From an uncultured Veillonella sp. (GTDB taxonomy: Bacteria > Bacillota > Negativicutes > Veillonellales > Veillonellaceae): a DNA stretch of 5,954 nt. How positions within the stretch are numbered: position 1 is the stretch's first letter; the number at the start of each line of letters is the position of its first letter. Shown here piece by piece: positions 5,011 through 5,954 of this stretch. The notes beneath the pieces were generated by a model. It did not search any database, was not told where the DNA came from, and saw only the letters and a program-made list of their open reading frames with translations. The position numbers were made by a program, and so were the translations under genes. The stretch covers positions 1-5,954 of the forward strand of contig NZ_CAKPTN010000101.1 of NCBI RefSeq assembly GCF_934190855.1. Reading direction: 5' to 3'.

Positions 5011-5352
5011 ATGGTCAAATTTAATACTAGCAAAAAAGAAATAACATTAGAAGAAATTCAAAATATTACTACGCCACTATTCAAAAAATATGGTTTTAAA
5101 TCAGCTTATTTATTTGGTTATTATTCCTCTAACACAACAATTATCGATATTGATATAGAATTTATGGTGGAAGACTCTGATAAAACTGAAGAGTTAGATA
5201 TGTTAGACTGGTATGATATGATTGATGATTTTGAACATAAGCTTCAACTACCTTGTCAAATCACAGATATGGATATTCTAAAATCTGATAATCATAACTA
5301 CCTAAAGAAAAAATATTACGATAAATCTATTTTAATTTATAAGGAAAATTGA
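5011..5352 (+). CDS. Stand-alone nucleotidyltransferase-fold (MNT-like) protein, degenerate GS motif
   Basis: This 113-residue protein resembles minimal nucleotidyltransferases (MNT/MntA), the small proteins that pair with HEPN toxins as AMP-transferring antitoxins. The fold signature is AYLFGYYSSNTTIIDIDIEF at about 32-51. The family normally reads FGSxARGxxxxxSDIDLxV, so the catalytic GS is GY here and the spacing to the acidic pair is altered; Asp46, Asp48 and Glu50 remain. The ending YLKKKYYDKSILIYKEN fits the family's last helix and strand. AGGAGG at 4997-5002 sits eight bases before the ATG. A HEPN partner would be expected next to it, but none is present; instead the gene converges on and overlaps by 26 bases a truncated zeta toxin. 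It is AT-rich and probably horizontally acquired. It is likely catalytically impaired, or a remnant; the family call is moderate. Confidence 0.7.
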   Translation: MVKFNTSKKEITLEEIQNITTPLFKKYGFKSAYLFGYYSSNTTIIDIDIEFMVEDSDKTEELDMLDWYDMIDDFEHKLQLPCQITDMDILKSDNHNYLKKKYYDKSILIYKEN

Positions 5353-5674
5353 AGTAGCTCAACAAAGGGCCTGTAACAAAAGCTATATCTGGCCCAACTA
5401 ACTTTTGCAATTTAACAAAATTAGGATGGTATCGTCTAAACTGATCACCATCAATAGTCATTAAATTATTATTTAATCTTTTATTGGCTAACTTTACAAA
5501 AACAGATTTACCAGCACCAGGAGTACCACCAGTAATAATTCCTTCTGGATTTGTTACTGGTGTTAAATTCTTGTTAGTAGATAATATATGCTTCCATATT
5601 TTTTCTGTTATCCTAACAGAATCAGCTTCTGTAAATTTTTTTAATCTCTCTATTTCCGCTAATTTATCATCCAT
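5327..5674 (-). pseudogene. Zeta-type toxin, C-terminally truncated
   Basis: Zeta/PezT toxins are kinases that phosphorylate UDP-N-acetylglucosamine and block wall synthesis. This 115-residue product has the N-terminal core: Walker A GGTPGAGKS (49-57, Lys56) and IDGDQFRRYHPNF (74-86), which carries the catalytic-type Asp and the HPNF signature. Similarity stops around residue 101 (PDIAFVT). The last 14 residues, GPLLSYFNFPYKLK, look unrelated and are read from DNA antisense to the end of the neighbouring plus-strand gene. Zeta proteins are usually 200-290 residues, so the sugar-binding and arginine-bearing C-terminal part is missing. No other frame after this point continues it. The ATG at 5674 is one base past the antitoxin-like stop, indicating translational coupling, with AAGGT upstream. 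The product is presumably not toxic. Confidence 0.75.
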
Positions 5675-5675
5675 T

Positions 5676-5885
5676 TTAAATACCTTCTAATATAGCTTGT
5701 TTTTGCTTAATAAATTCGCCTTCTTTTTCATAATCTATTTCTTCTGGGCTCAATCCATACAACTTACCTTGTAAACGAAGTAGTGAAATAACATCTTTGT
5801 TATCAACATCAACATCACGAGCTGTTACAGCAACTACATGACTAATAAACTCAATTAATACATCTTTTTCCATCCAAGTAGCCAT
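5676..5885 (-). CDS. Probable antitoxin of the zeta-type toxin (epsilon-like role)
   Basis: This 69-residue, mostly helical and acidic protein directly precedes the zeta-type gene, its stop one base before the toxin ATG, as in zeta-family operons where a small antitoxin comes first. Sequence features are limited: predicted helices at about 5-17 (EKDVLIEFISHVV), 24-37 (VDNKDVISLLRLQG) and 44-66, rich in Glu and Lys. I recognise it by position and size rather than by motif; classical epsilon is about 90 residues. The ATG at 5885 is chosen because AGAGG lies seven bases upstream; an in-frame ATG at 5927 lacks a ribosome site. It appears full length although its toxin is broken, so it may persist as a harmless leftover or protect against a zeta toxin encoded elsewhere. 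Confidence 0.65.
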   Translation of the reverse strand: MATWMEKDVLIEFISHVVAVTARDVDVDNKDVISLLRLQGKLYGLSPEEIDYEKEGEFIKQKQAILEGI

Positions 5886-5933
5886 AATAATACCTCTTTT
5901 CACTAACAAAACAAATATTATCCACAAAAGTTA

Positions 5934-5948
5934 TATTAGTTACTAATA
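5934..5948. promoter_or_regulatory. Palindrome upstream of the antitoxin gene, possible operator
   Basis: TATTAGT and ACTAATA form a perfect 15-base palindrome with one central base, about 50 bases upstream of the antitoxin start. Toxin-antitoxin operons are commonly repressed through such sites. The nearest -10-like string on the minus strand is GATAAT, just downstream. The window ends a few bases further, so any second copy would be out of view. Confidence 0.35.
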
Positions 5949-5954
5949 CTTTCT

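Noticed and set aside
5484..5690. Plus-strand 68-codon frame opposite the zeta remnant
   Set aside because: Antisense shadow of the Walker A region, with no ribosome site.
1..5954. CRISPR array, insertion sequence, tRNA or attachment site
   Set aside because: No regularly spaced repeats, transposase, cloverleaf or long direct repeats were found anywhere in the window.

Overview
The window looks like core chromosome of a low-to-mid GC anaerobe of the Negativicutes, most likely Veillonella or a close relative. That assignment rests on protein flavour (a Glu/Leu/Phe/Val-type glutamate dehydrogenase end, QueT, QueC, ExoA, a two-domain sulfurtransferase), on strong AGGAGG-type ribosome binding sites and on base composition. 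It is an inference, not a database match.

Layout: positions 1-318 are the 3' end of a plus-strand glutamate dehydrogenase gene, closed by a strong bidirectional terminator that also serves the convergent queT. Positions 416-2906 hold, on the minus strand, exoA (exonuclease III, TTG start), queC (preQ0 synthase) and queT (queuosine-precursor transporter). queT carries a full leader: a promoter, a preQ1-I type aptamer, and an intrinsic terminator whose loop is perfectly complementary to the aptamer tail. This is a readable ligand-off transcription switch. Between queC and queT, about 1103-1272 folds into a long rod with a symmetric central bubble and is a good candidate for a 6S-type RNA.

Positions 3044-4103 are a minus-strand two-gene operon: a mercaptopyruvate/thiosulfate sulfurtransferase followed 13 bases later by a small two-helix membrane protein with a basic tail. 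Positions 4351-4809 (minus) encode an unassigned membrane protein with a CxxC pair at each end (a possible split zinc ribbon) and a Gly/Val-rich linker. A clear terminator follows it.

From about 4104 onward the DNA is visibly more AT-rich and takes on an accessory character. A plus-strand stand-alone nucleotidyltransferase-fold protein (5011-5352) has a degenerate GS motif and no HEPN partner. It converges on, and overlaps, a truncated zeta-type toxin (5327-5674, minus). The toxin keeps its Walker A and DGD motifs but loses its C-terminal half. Its small antitoxin-like gene (5676-5885) sits one base upstream and appears intact. The arrangement looks like two toxin-antitoxin remnants joined at a recombination junction near 5352-5374.

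The most interesting items are the candidate 6S-like RNA, the queT switch, the decayed toxin-antitoxin junction and the split-CxxC membrane protein. No tRNA, rRNA, CRISPR array, transposase or origin was seen.
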